Below are positions 7,012 to 15,064 of a DNA stretch of 24,542 bases, in pieces. Source of the DNA: an uncultured Prevotella sp. (lineage in GTDB: Bacteria > Bacteroidota > Bacteroidia > Bacteroidales > Bacteroidaceae). Position 1 is the first letter of the stretch. Every line of letters starts with the position of its first letter. The translations under genes were made by a program, and so were the position numbers. The DNA is taken from contig CABVDL010000035.1 of the NCBI GenBank assembly GCA_902497035.1, positions 1 to 24,542 on the forward strand, read 5' to 3'. The notes beneath the pieces were generated by a model. The model was not told the origin of the DNA, did not search any database, and saw only the letters and a list, made by a program, of their open reading frames with translations.

Positions 7012-7967
7012 TGAAAATCAGGCAATATCTTGCCATCGAGAAGAGTCCGCGCAAGGGACTCTTTGCGCTGGAGTGGGCGGTGTTAGTCTATATGGCGCTG
7101 ACGCTGCTCATGGTGCTGTTCTGTATGACCAAGGTGGATAATCCCGACGCGATGGTCTGGGGCCGTGTGCGCATTGCCGCCATCACCGTGGCCATGTGGA
7201 TGGTCTATAGGCTCGTGCCGTGCCGGCTGACGCGGTTCATCCGCATCCTCGTCCAGATGTTGCTCCTGGGCTGGTGGTATGAGGATACCTACAACCTCAA
7301 TATTCTTTTCGCCAATCAGGACCACGTGGTTGCCATGTGGGACCAGGCCATCTTCGGCTTCCAGCCCGCCCTCAGCTTTGCCGTGGCCTGGCCGCAGCCG
7401 TGGGTCAGCGAGATACTTGAGACAGCCTACGCCTGCTATTTTCCCATCATCGTCATGGTGTGCGTGTTCTATTTCTTCGCCCGCTACGAGGAGTTCGAGC
7501 GCTGCTGCTTCGTCGTCATGGCGTCTTTTTTCACGTATTATATCATCTTTGACCTCTTCCCCGTCACAGGCCCGATGTATTATTTCCATGCCATCGGTCT
7601 GGACAAGGCAGCCCATGGCGTTTTTCCCTGTCTGGGCGACTATTTCCGCACCCATACAGAGATGATGGTGCCACCGGGTTACCACGACGGCATCGGCTAC
7701 GCCCTGCTGCAGGCCGTGCATGCCGGAGAGCATCCCACGGCAGCCTTTCCCAGCTCGCATGTCGGCATCACGGTGGTGTGCCTGATGCTCGCCCTCCACT
7801 CACGCAACAAGACGCTCTCGCTCATCGTGCTGCCCTTCGTCGTCCTGATTTGCCTTGCCACGGTATATACGCGCGCCCACTATGCCATCGACTCCATCAT
7901 GGGGCTAGTGACCGGACTGCTGTTCTATTTCTTTTGGATGGGGGTCTCACGTAAATTCAAGCTATAA
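7011..7967 (+). CDS. PAP2-superfamily membrane phosphatase/transferase, Aur1-like (PAP2_3 type)
   Basis: A 318-residue polytopic protein with about six membrane helices. Two of the three phosphatase motifs are present: FPSSHVG (246-252, His250) and RAHYAID (Arg288, His290, Asp294) in the last third. The usual first motif KxxxxxxRP is not evident, as in the Aur1/inositol-phosphorylceramide synthase branch, which joins a phospho-head group to ceramide. An undecaprenyl-diphosphate or phosphatidate phosphatase role is also possible. The start at 7011 overlaps the epimerase stop; an alternative ATG at 7002 would add three residues. The coupled epimerase suggests the two act on one lipid. MiaB follows after 8 nt. 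Confidence 0.8.
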   Translation: MKIRQYLAIEKSPRKGLFALEWAVLVYMALTLLMVLFCMTKVDNPDAMVWGRVRIAAITVAMWMVYRLVPCRLTRFIRILVQMLLLGWWYEDTYNLNILFANQDHVVAMWDQAIFGFQPALSFAVAWPQPWVSEILETAYACYFPIIVMVCVFYFFARYEEFERCCFVVMASFFTYYIIFDLFPVTGPMYYFHAIGLDKAAHGVFPCLGDYFRTHTEMMVPPGYHDGIGYALLQAVHAGEHPTAAFPSSHVGITVVCLMLALHSRNKTLSLIVLPFVVLICLATVYTRAHYAIDSIMGLVTGLLFYFFWMGVSRKFKL

Positions 7968-7975
7968 CACAGACA

Positions 7976-9373
7976 ATGAAGAAACTATTCATAGAAACCT
8001 ACGGCTGCCAGATGAACGTAGCCGACTCCGAGGTGGTGGCCTCCGTGATGAGGATGGCAGGCTACGAGCCCACCGACAACGAGGCCGAGGCCGACGCCGT
8101 GTTCCTCAACACCTGCTCGGTACGCGAGAACGCGGAGAACAAGATTTACCACCGGCTCGACCAGCTCTATGCCCTGCAGCGCCGCAACAGCGCCGCAGGC
8201 ACGCGCAAGCCTATCCTCGGCGTGCTGGGCTGCATGGCCGAGCGCGTGAAGAGCGACCTCATCGAGAACCACCACGTCAACCTCGTGTGCGGCCCCGACG
8301 CCTATCTCAACCTTCCCGAGATGATGGCGTCGGCAGAGCTCGGCCAGCAGGCCGTCGATGTGCAGCTCTCAACCACCGAGACCTACCGCGACATCATTCC
8401 CACGCGCATCGGCGGCAACCACGTGAGCGGCTTTGTGAGCATCATGCGCGGCTGCAACAACTTCTGCCACTACTGCATCGTGCCTTACACCCGAGGCCGC
8501 GAGCGGTCGCGCGACGTGGAGAGCATACTCGCGGAGGTGCGCGACCTGCGCGACCGCGGCTTCAAGGAAGTGACGCTGCTTGGGCAGAACGTCAACTCCT
8601 ACGGCCTGCTGCCCAACGGCAAGCGGCCCGACAACGGCATCATCGTAGGCGAGCAGGGCGGACAGGAGCTGCACGTCTGCTCGTTTGCCGAACTGCTGCG
8701 CCGGGTGGCCGAGGCCGTGCCCGACATGCGCGTGCGCTTCACCACGTCGAACCCCGAGGATATGTCGGAGGACATTCTCCACGCCATAGCCGAAGAGCCC
8801 AACCTCTGCCATCACATACACTTCCCCTTCCAGAGCGGCAGCGACAAGGTGCTGCGCGACATGAACCGTAAATACACGCGGGAGGACTACCTGCGCAAGG
8901 TGGACGCCATACGCCGCATCATACCTGACTGCGGGCTGACCACTGACGTCTTCGTGGGCTATCACGACGAGACCGAGGACGACTTCAGGCAGACCCTCTC
9001 GCTGATGAGGGAGGTGGGCTTCGACGCCGCCTTCATGTTCAAATACTCAGAGCGCCCGGGCACCTATGCCGCCAAGCACCTGCCCGACAACGTGCCCGAG
9101 GAGGAGAAGATACGCCGGCTGAACGAGCTCATCGCCCTGCAGACGGAAATCTCCGCACGCCGCAACAAGGAGGACGAGGGCAAGGAGTTTGAGATACTCA
9201 TCGAGCGCTTCTCCAAGCGAAGCCACGACCAGCTCATGGGACGTACGCCTCAGAACAAGGCCGTAGTCATAGCGCGCGGAAAACACCACATCGGCGACCG
9301 CGTGAGAGTGACCATCACCGGCAGCTCCTCGGCCACACTGCTCGGGGAGGAAACCGGCGAGACGTTGAAGTAA
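7976..9373 (+). CDS. miaB: tRNA-2-methylthio-N6-isopentenyladenosine methylthiotransferase MiaB
   Basis: A 465-residue radical-SAM methylthiotransferase that converts i6A37 to ms2i6A37 in tRNAs reading UNN codons. The N-terminal UPF0004 domain opens FIETYGCQMNVADSE, with cluster-binding Cys11, Cys47 and Cys86. The radical-SAM cluster motif RGCNNFCHYCIVPYTRGRE has Cys160, Cys164 and Cys167. The C-terminal TRAM domain is seen as GRTPQNKAVVIA...GDRVRVTITGSSSATLLGE. The spectrum of motifs separates it from RimO and MtaB. It starts 8 nt after the PAP2 stop and is 23 nt ahead of the ABC gene, so it is co-transcribed with membrane-lipid genes, probably without functional linkage. Confidence 0.96.
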   Translation: MKKLFIETYGCQMNVADSEVVASVMRMAGYEPTDNEAEADAVFLNTCSVRENAENKIYHRLDQLYALQRRNSAAGTRKPILGVLGCMAERVKSDLIENHHVNLVCGPDAYLNLPEMMASAELGQQAVDVQLSTTETYRDIIPTRIGGNHVSGFVSIMRGCNNFCHYCIVPYTRGRERSRDVESILAEVRDLRDRGFKEVTLLGQNVNSYGLLPNGKRPDNGIIVGEQGGQELHVCSFAELLRRVAEAVPDMRVRFTTSNPEDMSEDILHAIAEEPNLCHHIHFPFQSGSDKVLRDMNRKYTREDYLRKVDAIRRIIPDCGLTTDVFVGYHDETEDDFRQTLSLMREVGFDAAFMFKYSERPGTYAAKHLPDNVPEEEKIRRLNELIALQTEISARRNKEDEGKEFEILIERFSKRSHDQLMGRTPQNKAVVIARGKHHIGDRVRVTITGSSSATLLGEETGETLK

Positions 9374-9396
9374 AAACTATTTGAGACAAGAAGACT

Positions 9397-11241
9397 ATGA
9401 AAGAGTTCATGCAAGTGCTGTTGCGCTTTGTGCCGCCCTATAAGAAGTACCTCTTCCTTTCGGTGCTTTTCAACATTCTCTCGGCGCTGCTCAACATCTT
9501 TTCCTTTGCCGCCCTTGTCCCCATTCTGCAAATTCTCTTTCAGGTGGACGGCGGACTGCGGGCCAACGAACTCATGGACTGGGACTGGAACAATATAAAA
9601 GAGGTGGTCACCAACAACGGGGCCTACTACGTGCAGCAGCTGGTGATAGAGACCAGCGCCACGACGACGCTGCTCCTCATCGGCCTTTTCCTGGCGTTTA
9701 TGACCCTGCTCAAGACCACGGCCTACTTTCTCTCCTCGGCTACGGTCATGCCCATCCGCACCGGCGTGGTGCGCGACATCCGCAACCAGCTCTACAAGAA
9801 AATCACCTCGCTGTCGCTGAGCTTCTTCAGCGAGGAGCGCAAGGGCGACATCATCGCCCGCATGAGCGGCGACGTGCAGGAGATAGAAAACAGCATCATG
9901 TCGTCGCTCGACATGCTGTTCAAGAACCCCATCCTCATCTTCTTCTACTTTGTCACGCTGCTCGTCATCTCGTGGCAGCTCACCATCTTCACCATCATCT
10001 TCGTGCCGTTTTTCGGCTGGTTCATGGGCCTTGTCGGCCGCAGGCTGAAGGCGAAGAGCATCCAGGCCCAGCAGCTCTGGAGCGACACGATGAGCCAAGT
10101 GGAGGAGACGCTCGGAGGCCTGCGCATCATCAAGGCCTTCAACGCCGAGCAAAAGATGGACGAGCGCTTCAACAAGACCAACTCGGCTTACCGCAACCAG
10201 CTGCTGCGCGTCACCATCCGCCAGCAGCTGGCCCACCCCATGAGCGAGTTTCTCGGCACGGTGATGATTATCGTCGTGCTGTGGTTCGGCGGCATTCTGG
10301 TGCTGAACAAGGCACTGCTCGACGGGCCTACGTTCATCTATTACCTCGTCATCCTCTACAGCATCATCAATCCGCTGAAAGATTTCTCCAAGGCCAGCTA
10401 CAACATTCCGAAAGGGCTCGCCTCGATGGAGCGCATCGACAAGATACTGAAAGCCGAAATTGAGATCAAGGAGAAGCCCAACCCCATACGCATCAGGAGC
10501 TTTGAGCATGAGATAGAGTTCCGCCACGTCTCATTTGCTTACACCGACACCAAGACCGACGAGCTGCGCTATGTGCTGAAAGACATCAACCTCGTGGTGC
10601 CGAAAGGCGAGACCGTGGCTCTCGTCGGCCAGAGTGGCAGCGGCAAGTCGACGCTGGTCGACCTCATCCCGCGCTATTATGACGTGCAGGAGGGGGAGGT
10701 ACTCATCGACGGCATCAATGTCAAGGACCTCGGCATACACGACCTGCGCTCGCTCATCGGAAACGTCAACCAGGAGGCCATTCTCTTCAACGACACCATC
10801 AAGAACAACATCAGGTTCGGAAAGGACGACGCCACCGACGAGGAAATCGTCAGCGCCGCCAAGATAGCCAACGCCTACGACTTCATCATGGAGACCGAGC
10901 ACGGCTTCGACACGAATATCGGTGACCGCGGCGGCAGGCTGTCGGGAGGCCAGCGGCAGCGCATCAGCATTGCCCGCGCCATACTCAAAAATCCGCCCAT
11001 ACTCATCCTCGACGAGGCCACGTCGGCCCTCGACACCGAGAGCGAGCGGCTGGTGCAGAACGCGCTCTTCAAGCTGATGAAGACCCGTACCACAGTGGCC
11101 GTGGCCCATCGCCTGAGTACCATCAAGAATGCCGATATCATCTGCGTGCTGCACGATGGCGAGATTGTCGAGCGCGGCACCCACGACGAGCTCATGGCTC
11201 GCAACGGCTACTACCACAAGCTCCACGATATGCAGCAGTAG
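9397..11241 (+). CDS. MsbA-type ABC exporter half-transporter (fused permease and ATPase)
   Basis: A 614-residue protein with an N-terminal six-helix ABC_membrane domain (about 1-330) and a C-terminal nucleotide-binding domain. Walker A is GQSGSGKST (about 411-419), the signature is LSGGQRQR (about 515), Walker B is ILILDEATSALD (about 533-544) and the H-loop is VAHRLST (about 568). The intracellular coupling helix region SLSFFSEERKGDIIARMSGDVQEIE is typical of MsbA-like exporters. It would work as a homodimer in the inner membrane; substrates in this class include lipid A core, other lipids and drugs. It is the last gene of the operon. No clear intrinsic terminator follows its TAG at 11239-11241. 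The MsbA function itself is not proven. Confidence 0.9.
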   Translation: MKEFMQVLLRFVPPYKKYLFLSVLFNILSALLNIFSFAALVPILQILFQVDGGLRANELMDWDWNNIKEVVTNNGAYYVQQLVIETSATTTLLLIGLFLAFMTLLKTTAYFLSSATVMPIRTGVVRDIRNQLYKKITSLSLSFFSEERKGDIIARMSGDVQEIENSIMSSLDMLFKNPILIFFYFVTLLVISWQLTIFTIIFVPFFGWFMGLVGRRLKAKSIQAQQLWSDTMSQVEETLGGLRIIKAFNAEQKMDERFNKTNSAYRNQLLRVTIRQQLAHPMSEFLGTVMIIVVLWFGGILVLNKALLDGPTFIYYLVILYSIINPLKDFSKASYNIPKGLASMERIDKILKAEIEIKEKPNPIRIRSFEHEIEFRHVSFAYTDTKTDELRYVLKDINLVVPKGETVALVGQSGSGKSTLVDLIPRYYDVQEGEVLIDGINVKDLGIHDLRSLIGNVNQEAILFNDTIKNNIRFGKDDATDEEIVSAAKIANAYDFIMETEHGFDTNIGDRGGRLSGGQRQRISIARAILKNPPILILDEATSALDTESERLVQNALFKLMKTRTTVAVAHRLSTIKNADIICVLHDGEIVERGTHDELMARNGYYHKLHDMQQ

Positions 11242-11289
11242 GGAGGCCCGTCTCAGCGGCCGTAGCCGGCTTTCCCATTCATCGCCGGC

Positions 11290-11389
11290 CTACAGTCTGA
11301 ACCCGTAGAACAGGCGCATGCGCCATTTCTCCCGGTCTATATAGAGACGGTCGTGACTGCCGGTCGGCGATGCGTTGTAAATCGCAAGA
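11290..11389 (-). pseudogene. Possible remnant: C-terminal end of an outer-membrane beta-barrel protein
   Basis: On the minus strand a frame of about 30 codons ends at TAG (11292-11290) with IYNASPTGSHDRLYIDREK and then WRMRLFYGFRL. The alternating hydrophobic end with a terminal FRL looks like the last strand of an outer-membrane barrel. The frame runs upstream into the terminator hairpin of ncRNA copy 2 and stops there at a TAG in the hairpin loop region, with no start codon or signal peptide. No gene body is found further upstream. It may be the stranded 3' end of a gene cut off by deletion or by arrival of the ncRNA unit. The short length means chance cannot be excluded. Confidence 0.4.
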
Positions 11390-11628
11390 AAAAGCAAATC
11401 CCCATTTCTTCGCTAAGAAATGGGGATTTGTGCTAACCTAAAAACCAATCTTAATCGTTACCAAAACGAACTAAAACCTAATGAAAAACCTAAAAACTAA
11501 CTCTTAAACCTAAAAACCTATATGAAACAATCTACTAACTAATCTTTTTTTTGTTCTTACTTGTCTTTGTCGCGGGAAGTTATTCAAGTCTTTGTTGAGC
11601 CATGCGGCCCTCCTTGTTTCCTTTTGAC
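11389..11628 (-). ncRNA. Candidate small RNA, copy 2 of a two-member family
   Basis: This has the same architecture as copy 1: promoter TTG (11663-11661), 20 nt, TACCTTTG (11640-11633); predicted start near 11628; terminator hairpin plus five Ts. The conserved 3' region includes the 29-nt block at 11511-11539, then CTCTTAAACC and CCTAAAAAC units (plus-strand sense). Copy 2 carries about 55 nt of extra sequence (roughly 11445-11500) built from similar CCTAAAAAC-like units. Its 5' part (about 11546-11628) is longer and shows no likeness to copy 1. Stops close all minus frames. It is convergent with the ABC operon and not close to any gene it could lead. Confidence 0.7.
11390..11430 (-). terminator. 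Intrinsic terminator of ncRNA copy 2
   Basis: A perfect 16-bp stem pairs 11395-11410 with 11415-11430 around a 4-nt loop and is followed on the minus strand by GC and five Ts. It shares the AATCCCCAT core with copy 1 but has a longer stem and different loop, with both arms changed together so pairing is kept. Confidence 0.8.
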
Positions 11629-11632
11629 GATG

Positions 11633-11663
11633 CAAAGGTAGAATGAATTTCGAAATCCCGCAA
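11633..11663 (-). promoter_or_regulatory. Promoter of ncRNA copy 2
   Basis: On the minus strand, TTG (11663-11661), exactly 20 nt, TACCTTTG (11640-11633) followed by C. The -7 element and the next bases (CATCGT) are identical to copy 1, but the 20-nt spacer sequence is not. Confidence 0.75.
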
Positions 11664-11701
11664 TACTTTTATTATCATTTCCTTTGATTTATGCCCCTTT
11701 A

Positions 11702-11734
11702 TTGACTTAAATCAACATATTGTGTTCGTACACA
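11702..11734 (-). promoter_or_regulatory. Paired dyad operators upstream of ncRNA copy 2
   Basis: On the minus strand TTGATTTAAGTCAA (11715-11702) and TGTGTACGAACACA (11734-11721), with centres 19 bp apart and the first centre 76.5 bp from the -7 edge, exactly as in copy 1. The FNR-like box is the reverse complement of the one in copy 1, as expected for a symmetric protein site. Confidence 0.6.
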
Positions 11735-11811
11735 GTGTGAAATGCCTCATGTTTTTCGCCCTCTGTCCGCTTTAAGGGGATTGTGGTTCTGACATTACCG
11801 TATTGTCGTTT

Positions 11812-11867
11812 GGGTCGAATCGCAACGAAGAATGGGTCGAATCACAATGAAGAATGGATCGAATCTC
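11812..11867. repeat. 22-bp tandem repeat, two and a half copies
   Basis: Units begin at 11812, 11834 and 11856 with the pattern GGRTCGAATC, then CAAYGAAGAAT in the complete units. It directly precedes the MITE-like element. Along with the pseudogene fragment, ncRNA copy 2 and the element at 11876, it accounts for most of the gene-free stretch 11242-12088. Confidence 0.75.
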
Positions 11868-11875
11868 ATGGGGTA

Positions 11876-12072
11876 TCAGTGTAGTGGCCGGCCTGGTGCC
11901 GGCCACCAGCCACCGGTATGCTCCCGTCAAGCCATTCGTGGTAAACGCATCATTCCGCATCCTGCGGATAGTGTGATGGCGTTTCCGCATCCTGCGGTTA
12001 GTGTGATGGTGTTTGTGGCCGGGGTATAGCATTTGCGGCTGGTGGCCGGCACCAGGCCGGCCACTACACTGA
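11876..12072. mobile_element. MITE-like element with 36-bp perfect terminal inverted repeats
   Basis: The left end (11876-11911) and right end (12037-12072) are exact reverse complements over 36 bp, starting TCAGTGTAGTGGCC. Each arm is itself a hairpin (GTGGCCGGC, 5 nt, GCCGGCCAC). The 125-bp interior holds two 30-bp tandem repeats and no coding frame of note. The size and structure suit a non-autonomous miniature element or a composite REP unit. No target-site duplication is evident at the borders, so insertion is not proven. The right end is 16 bp from the endonuclease stop, where it could also end transcription from that gene. Confidence 0.55.
11953..12012. repeat. Two 30-bp tandem repeats inside the MITE-like element
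   Basis: Units 11953-11982 and 11983-12012 differ at two positions. Each contains the small palindrome CCGCATCCTGCGG. Confidence 0.8.
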
Positions 12073-12088
12073 AACCAATAAGCGGTGC

Positions 12089-13624
12089 TTATCTCACCAC
12101 GAACTTGTGGCCGCCCCGCACGTAGATGCCGGGCTTGAGGCCAGACTGCGCATTGACACGCATGCCTTGCAGGGTGTATGTGGCGTTGTCGGTGGCTGCG
12201 GCATGGCCCGAGTCGGCGGTGCCGATGGTCTGGATGGCTGTTGTAGTCTTGGTAGCGGCAGCGTAAAGCGAGGGATAGATGGCACCTGACTGCTCAGAGC
12301 TGTACACACCAAACGACGTAAACTTCGTGCTGTATTGCACGAATTTGGTGCCATAGGTCAGCTTGTAAGTGCCGTCACCGTTGTAGGCAATGGCCCATAC
12401 GCCGTTGGGCTGGCTGCCCTGTATGGTGAAGCTATTGTATTTGGACTGGTTGGAATAATACTTATCGTTGCTGTCCTTGACGTAATAGCCGTTGGTGGCG
12501 GCCTCAAGGAGGAAGGCGTTGCCGTTGTCGATTGTCGTGATGGTGTCGCCGTCGGATGCCTTTCCCACGGATACCACGTAGCCGTAGCCATAGCCTTTTG
12601 CATCAGTGACAGGCTTCATGGCTGACAGACTGCCGTTGTTGTTGACGACGATGAGATATTGCTTACCGGCTGCAGGCTGGCTATCCGTGCATTTCACCCA
12701 ATAGAAGCCGCCCTCGGGAGTTGACGGGTCATCGGGAGTTGACGGGTCATCGGGCGTCGGTGTGTAGCTGCCGTAGCGGTTGTCGTCGGAGGCCGTGGTG
12801 ATGGAGGTCTCGGGGTTGAACGCCACGTTGACGCTGTCGCCCCACACGTATTCGGCGAGGTAGGGATAATCGACAAACAGGTTGCGGTTGCCCTGTATGG
12901 CGGCCACGGCATTGTTGCGGTCACATTCCAGCTTATCCACCTTGTCGCCCTTGCTCCATTGTCTGTAGAGAGTCGATGCCCATGGCTTCAGGCCGGGATA
13001 TGCCTCATTGTTCATGGTCTTGGCGCCTTCGCCGCTGAAAGTGAGGTTGCTGTAGGTCACGGCCATGTACATATAGCTGCGCGAGAAGTCGCCCTTGTAG
13101 GCGCGTCCTGGCTCCCAGCATTTTGAGCCCACGTGTACGCCGGTGCCCACAATGTCGTATTCACCCTCGCCGCTCACGTCGTCCATGGGGTAGTTGCTCT
13201 TTTGGCTGTTGGCCTTTGAGTCGCTGGGATAGAGGTTGTACAGGTCCTTGTAGGCGTTGTTCTCGGCCTTTCCCCACCAGCTCTTTGGGAAGGAGTGCTC
13301 GATGTTCATGCCGGCGATGGCTTTGTTATTATAAGGTATGTCGAAGTAGAACTTCGCCGAGCTGTAGCGGTTGTAGCACTCGTTGGTCTTGGGGTCGCGG
13401 TCGGTCTTGTAGAAGCCGGACCAGGTATTTCCACTTCCACTTCCGTAGTCGAGCACTTTCTTTGGCTGCATCAGCTTGTGGAGGGCTGATTTGAGGTTTG
13501 CGCCCTTGAGGCCTTTCAGCGAAGAGGCGTAGCTGACGAGGTTTTGGCGTGTGATGGCGCCTGACTGGCAGAGCGGCATGGCGGCAGCCGCCGCAACGAT
13601 GAATAGCCGGTAAAGAGTCTTCAT
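12089..13624 (-). CDS. Secreted endonuclease I (EndA/NucM family) with C-terminal sorting-like tail
   Basis: A 511-residue exported nuclease. A signal peptide (residues 1 to about 23, MKTLYRLFIVAAAAAMPLC) precedes the endonuclease I domain (about 25-270) with the catalytic NIEHSFPKSWWG motif (His110) and the DLYNLYPSDSKANSQKSNYP block. A proline-rich linker with a repeated DDPSTP unit follows, then a beta-rich domain (about 305-450). The tail is YTLQGMRV...GLKPGIYVRGGHKFVVR, which resembles type IX secretion sorting ends common in Prevotella. The protein would degrade extracellular DNA for nutrient gain or matrix turnover. It follows the tyrS terminator and no matching promoter was seen in the short gap, so some read-through is possible. 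Confidence 0.88.
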   Translation of the reverse strand: MKTLYRLFIVAAAAAMPLCQSGAITRQNLVSYASSLKGLKGANLKSALHKLMQPKKVLDYGSGSGNTWSGFYKTDRDPKTNECYNRYSSAKFYFDIPYNNKAIAGMNIEHSFPKSWWGKAENNAYKDLYNLYPSDSKANSQKSNYPMDDVSGEGEYDIVGTGVHVGSKCWEPGRAYKGDFSRSYMYMAVTYSNLTFSGEGAKTMNNEAYPGLKPWASTLYRQWSKGDKVDKLECDRNNAVAAIQGNRNLFVDYPYLAEYVWGDSVNVAFNPETSITTASDDNRYGSYTPTPDDPSTPDDPSTPEGGFYWVKCTDSQPAAGKQYLIVVNNNGSLSAMKPVTDAKGYGYGYVVSVGKASDGDTITTIDNGNAFLLEAATNGYYVKDSNDKYYSNQSKYNSFTIQGSQPNGVWAIAYNGDGTYKLTYGTKFVQYSTKFTSFGVYSSEQSGAIYPSLYAAATKTTTAIQTIGTADSGHAAATDNATYTLQGMRVNAQSGLKPGIYVRGGHKFVVR

Positions 13625-13679
13625 AGTGAGACAGATGATTTGAAATGTGAGTGATGAATGAGATGAATATTAGTTAAAC

Positions 13680-13714
13680 GCAAAAGGCAGGGACTGTGCA
13701 TGACAATCCCTGCC
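13680..13714 (-). terminator. Intrinsic terminator after tyrS
   Basis: GGCAGGGA (13686-13693) pairs with TCCCTGCC (13707-13714) as an 8-bp stem. On the minus strand it is followed by TTTTGCGTTT. It closes the metK-tyrS operon just downstream of the tyrS stop. Confidence 0.7.
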
Positions 13715-13722
13715 CTTAAATT

Positions 13723-15024
13723 TTATTTTACGGTGATGAGGTAATAGTTTTTCTTTCCTTTCTGCACGAGCAGGTACTTGCCGTCGATGAGGTCGTCGCT
13801 GGTGACGGGCTGGTCGAAGGCGGTGAGCTTTTCCTTATTGAGGCTCACTCCGTTGCCCTTTGCCATCTTTCTCATCTCGCCCTTTGACGGGAAGATGTCG
13901 AAGCCCTCACGGCAGAAGATGTCGATGGCCTTTCCTCCGAGCTCGTCCTTAGGCAGGTCGTAGTGTGGCACGTCCTTGAACACGTCGTTGAGAGTGGCCT
14001 CGTCGAGCTGTGCGAGCTGGTCTTTCGTGGCCTTTCCGAAGAGTATGTTGCTGGCGGCGATGGCCATGCCGAGGGCCTCCTTGGAGTGCACCATCGTGGT
14101 CACCTCGTCGGCGAGCCGGTGCTGCAGCACGCGTCGTCCGGGGTCTTGCCGGTGCTCGTCGATGAGAGCGTCGATGGTCTCTTTGTCGAGGTCGGTGAAT
14201 ATCTTGATGTAGCGCTCGGCGTCGGCGTCGGTCACGTTGAGCCAGAACTGATAGAAGGCGTATGGCGTTGTGCGGTTGGCGTCGAGCCACACGTTGCCGC
14301 TCTCCGTCTTTCCGAACTTCTTTCCGTCGGCCTTGGTGATGAGCGGGCATGTGAGGCAGAAGGCCTCTGCGTCGTTGCCCAAGGTGCGGCGTATGAGCTC
14401 GGTGCCGGTGGTCATGTTGCCCCACTGGTCGTTTCCGCCGAGCTGCAGGCGCACGCCGTGGTGCTGATAGAGGTAGAGAAAGTCGTAGCCCTGGAGCAGC
14501 TGGTAGGTGAACTCGGTGAACGAGAGGCCGTCGCGCGCGGTGCCGTTGAGGCGCTGCTGCACGCTTTCCTTGGCCATCATGTAGTTGACGGTGATGTGCT
14601 TGCCGATGTCGCGCACGAAGTCGAGGAACTTATAGTCCTTCATCCAGTCGTAGTTGTTGACCAGCTCGGCCTTGTTGGGCTCGTCTCCGTCGAAGTCGAG
14701 GAAGCGGGCCACCTGCTTCTTGATGGCCTCCTGGTTGTGGTAGAGGGTGTCGCTGTCGAGCAGGTTTCGCTCGAGGCTCTTGCCCGACGGGTCGCCAATC
14801 ATGCCTGTGGCTCCGCCAACGAGCAGGAAAGGCTTGTGCCCGCAGCGCTGCAGGTGGCGCAGCATCATGATGCCGCAGAGGTGGCCGATATGGAGGGAGT
14901 CGGCGGTGGGGTCGGTGCCGAGGTAGGCAGAGACGAGGTGCTGCTGCAGATACTCCTCAGTGCCTGGCATGATTTGGGCGAGCATGCCGCGCCATTTCAG
15001 TTCTTCAACAAAGTTTTTTGTCAT
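13723..15024 (-). CDS. tyrS: Tyrosyl-tRNA synthetase
   Basis: A 433-residue class Ic synthetase of the bacterial TyrRS type. It shows YLGTDPTADSLHIGHL with the HIGH motif at 45-48, the GGATGMIGDPSGKSLER block, QLGGNDQWGNM, the second signature as KKFGKTE near residue 237, and a C-terminal S4-like RNA-binding domain (about 360-430). It charges tRNA-Tyr with tyrosine. It is the last gene of the housekeeping operon, 40 nt after yidD. I saw no promoter in that gap, so it is probably co-transcribed. Confidence 0.97.
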   Translation of the reverse strand: MTKNFVEELKWRGMLAQIMPGTEEYLQQHLVSAYLGTDPTADSLHIGHLCGIMMLRHLQRCGHKPFLLVGGATGMIGDPSGKSLERNLLDSDTLYHNQEAIKKQVARFLDFDGDEPNKAELVNNYDWMKDYKFLDFVRDIGKHITVNYMMAKESVQQRLNGTARDGLSFTEFTYQLLQGYDFLYLYQHHGVRLQLGGNDQWGNMTTGTELIRRTLGNDAEAFCLTCPLITKADGKKFGKTESGNVWLDANRTTPYAFYQFWLNVTDADAERYIKIFTDLDKETIDALIDEHRQDPGRRVLQHRLADEVTTMVHSKEALGMAIAASNILFGKATKDQLAQLDEATLNDVFKDVPHYDLPKDELGGKAIDIFCREGFDIFPSKGEMRKMAKGNGVSLNKEKLTAFDQPVTSDDLIDGKYLLVQKGKKNYYLITVK

Positions 15025-15064
15025 CGAATGCGTATTGATAAGGATAAAGTGAGTTAATCGAATG

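Noticed and set aside
9250..10527. Minus-strand open frame of 425 codons
   Set aside because: Antisense to miaB and the ABC exporter, rich in His/Asp/Glu/Gln, with no recognisable domain or promoter.
11812..12012. CRISPR-like array
   Set aside because: Repeats are direct tandem units with no unique spacers, and no cas genes are nearby.
11772..12032. Minus-strand open frame of 86 codons
   Set aside because: It is made of the 22-bp and 30-bp tandem repeats and part of the MITE-like element; the repeated RRMR/HHT peptide is a product of the DNA repeats.
13963..15057. Plus-strand open frame of 364 codons
   Set aside because: Antisense to tyrS, whose motifs (HIGH, KFGKT) are unmistakable.
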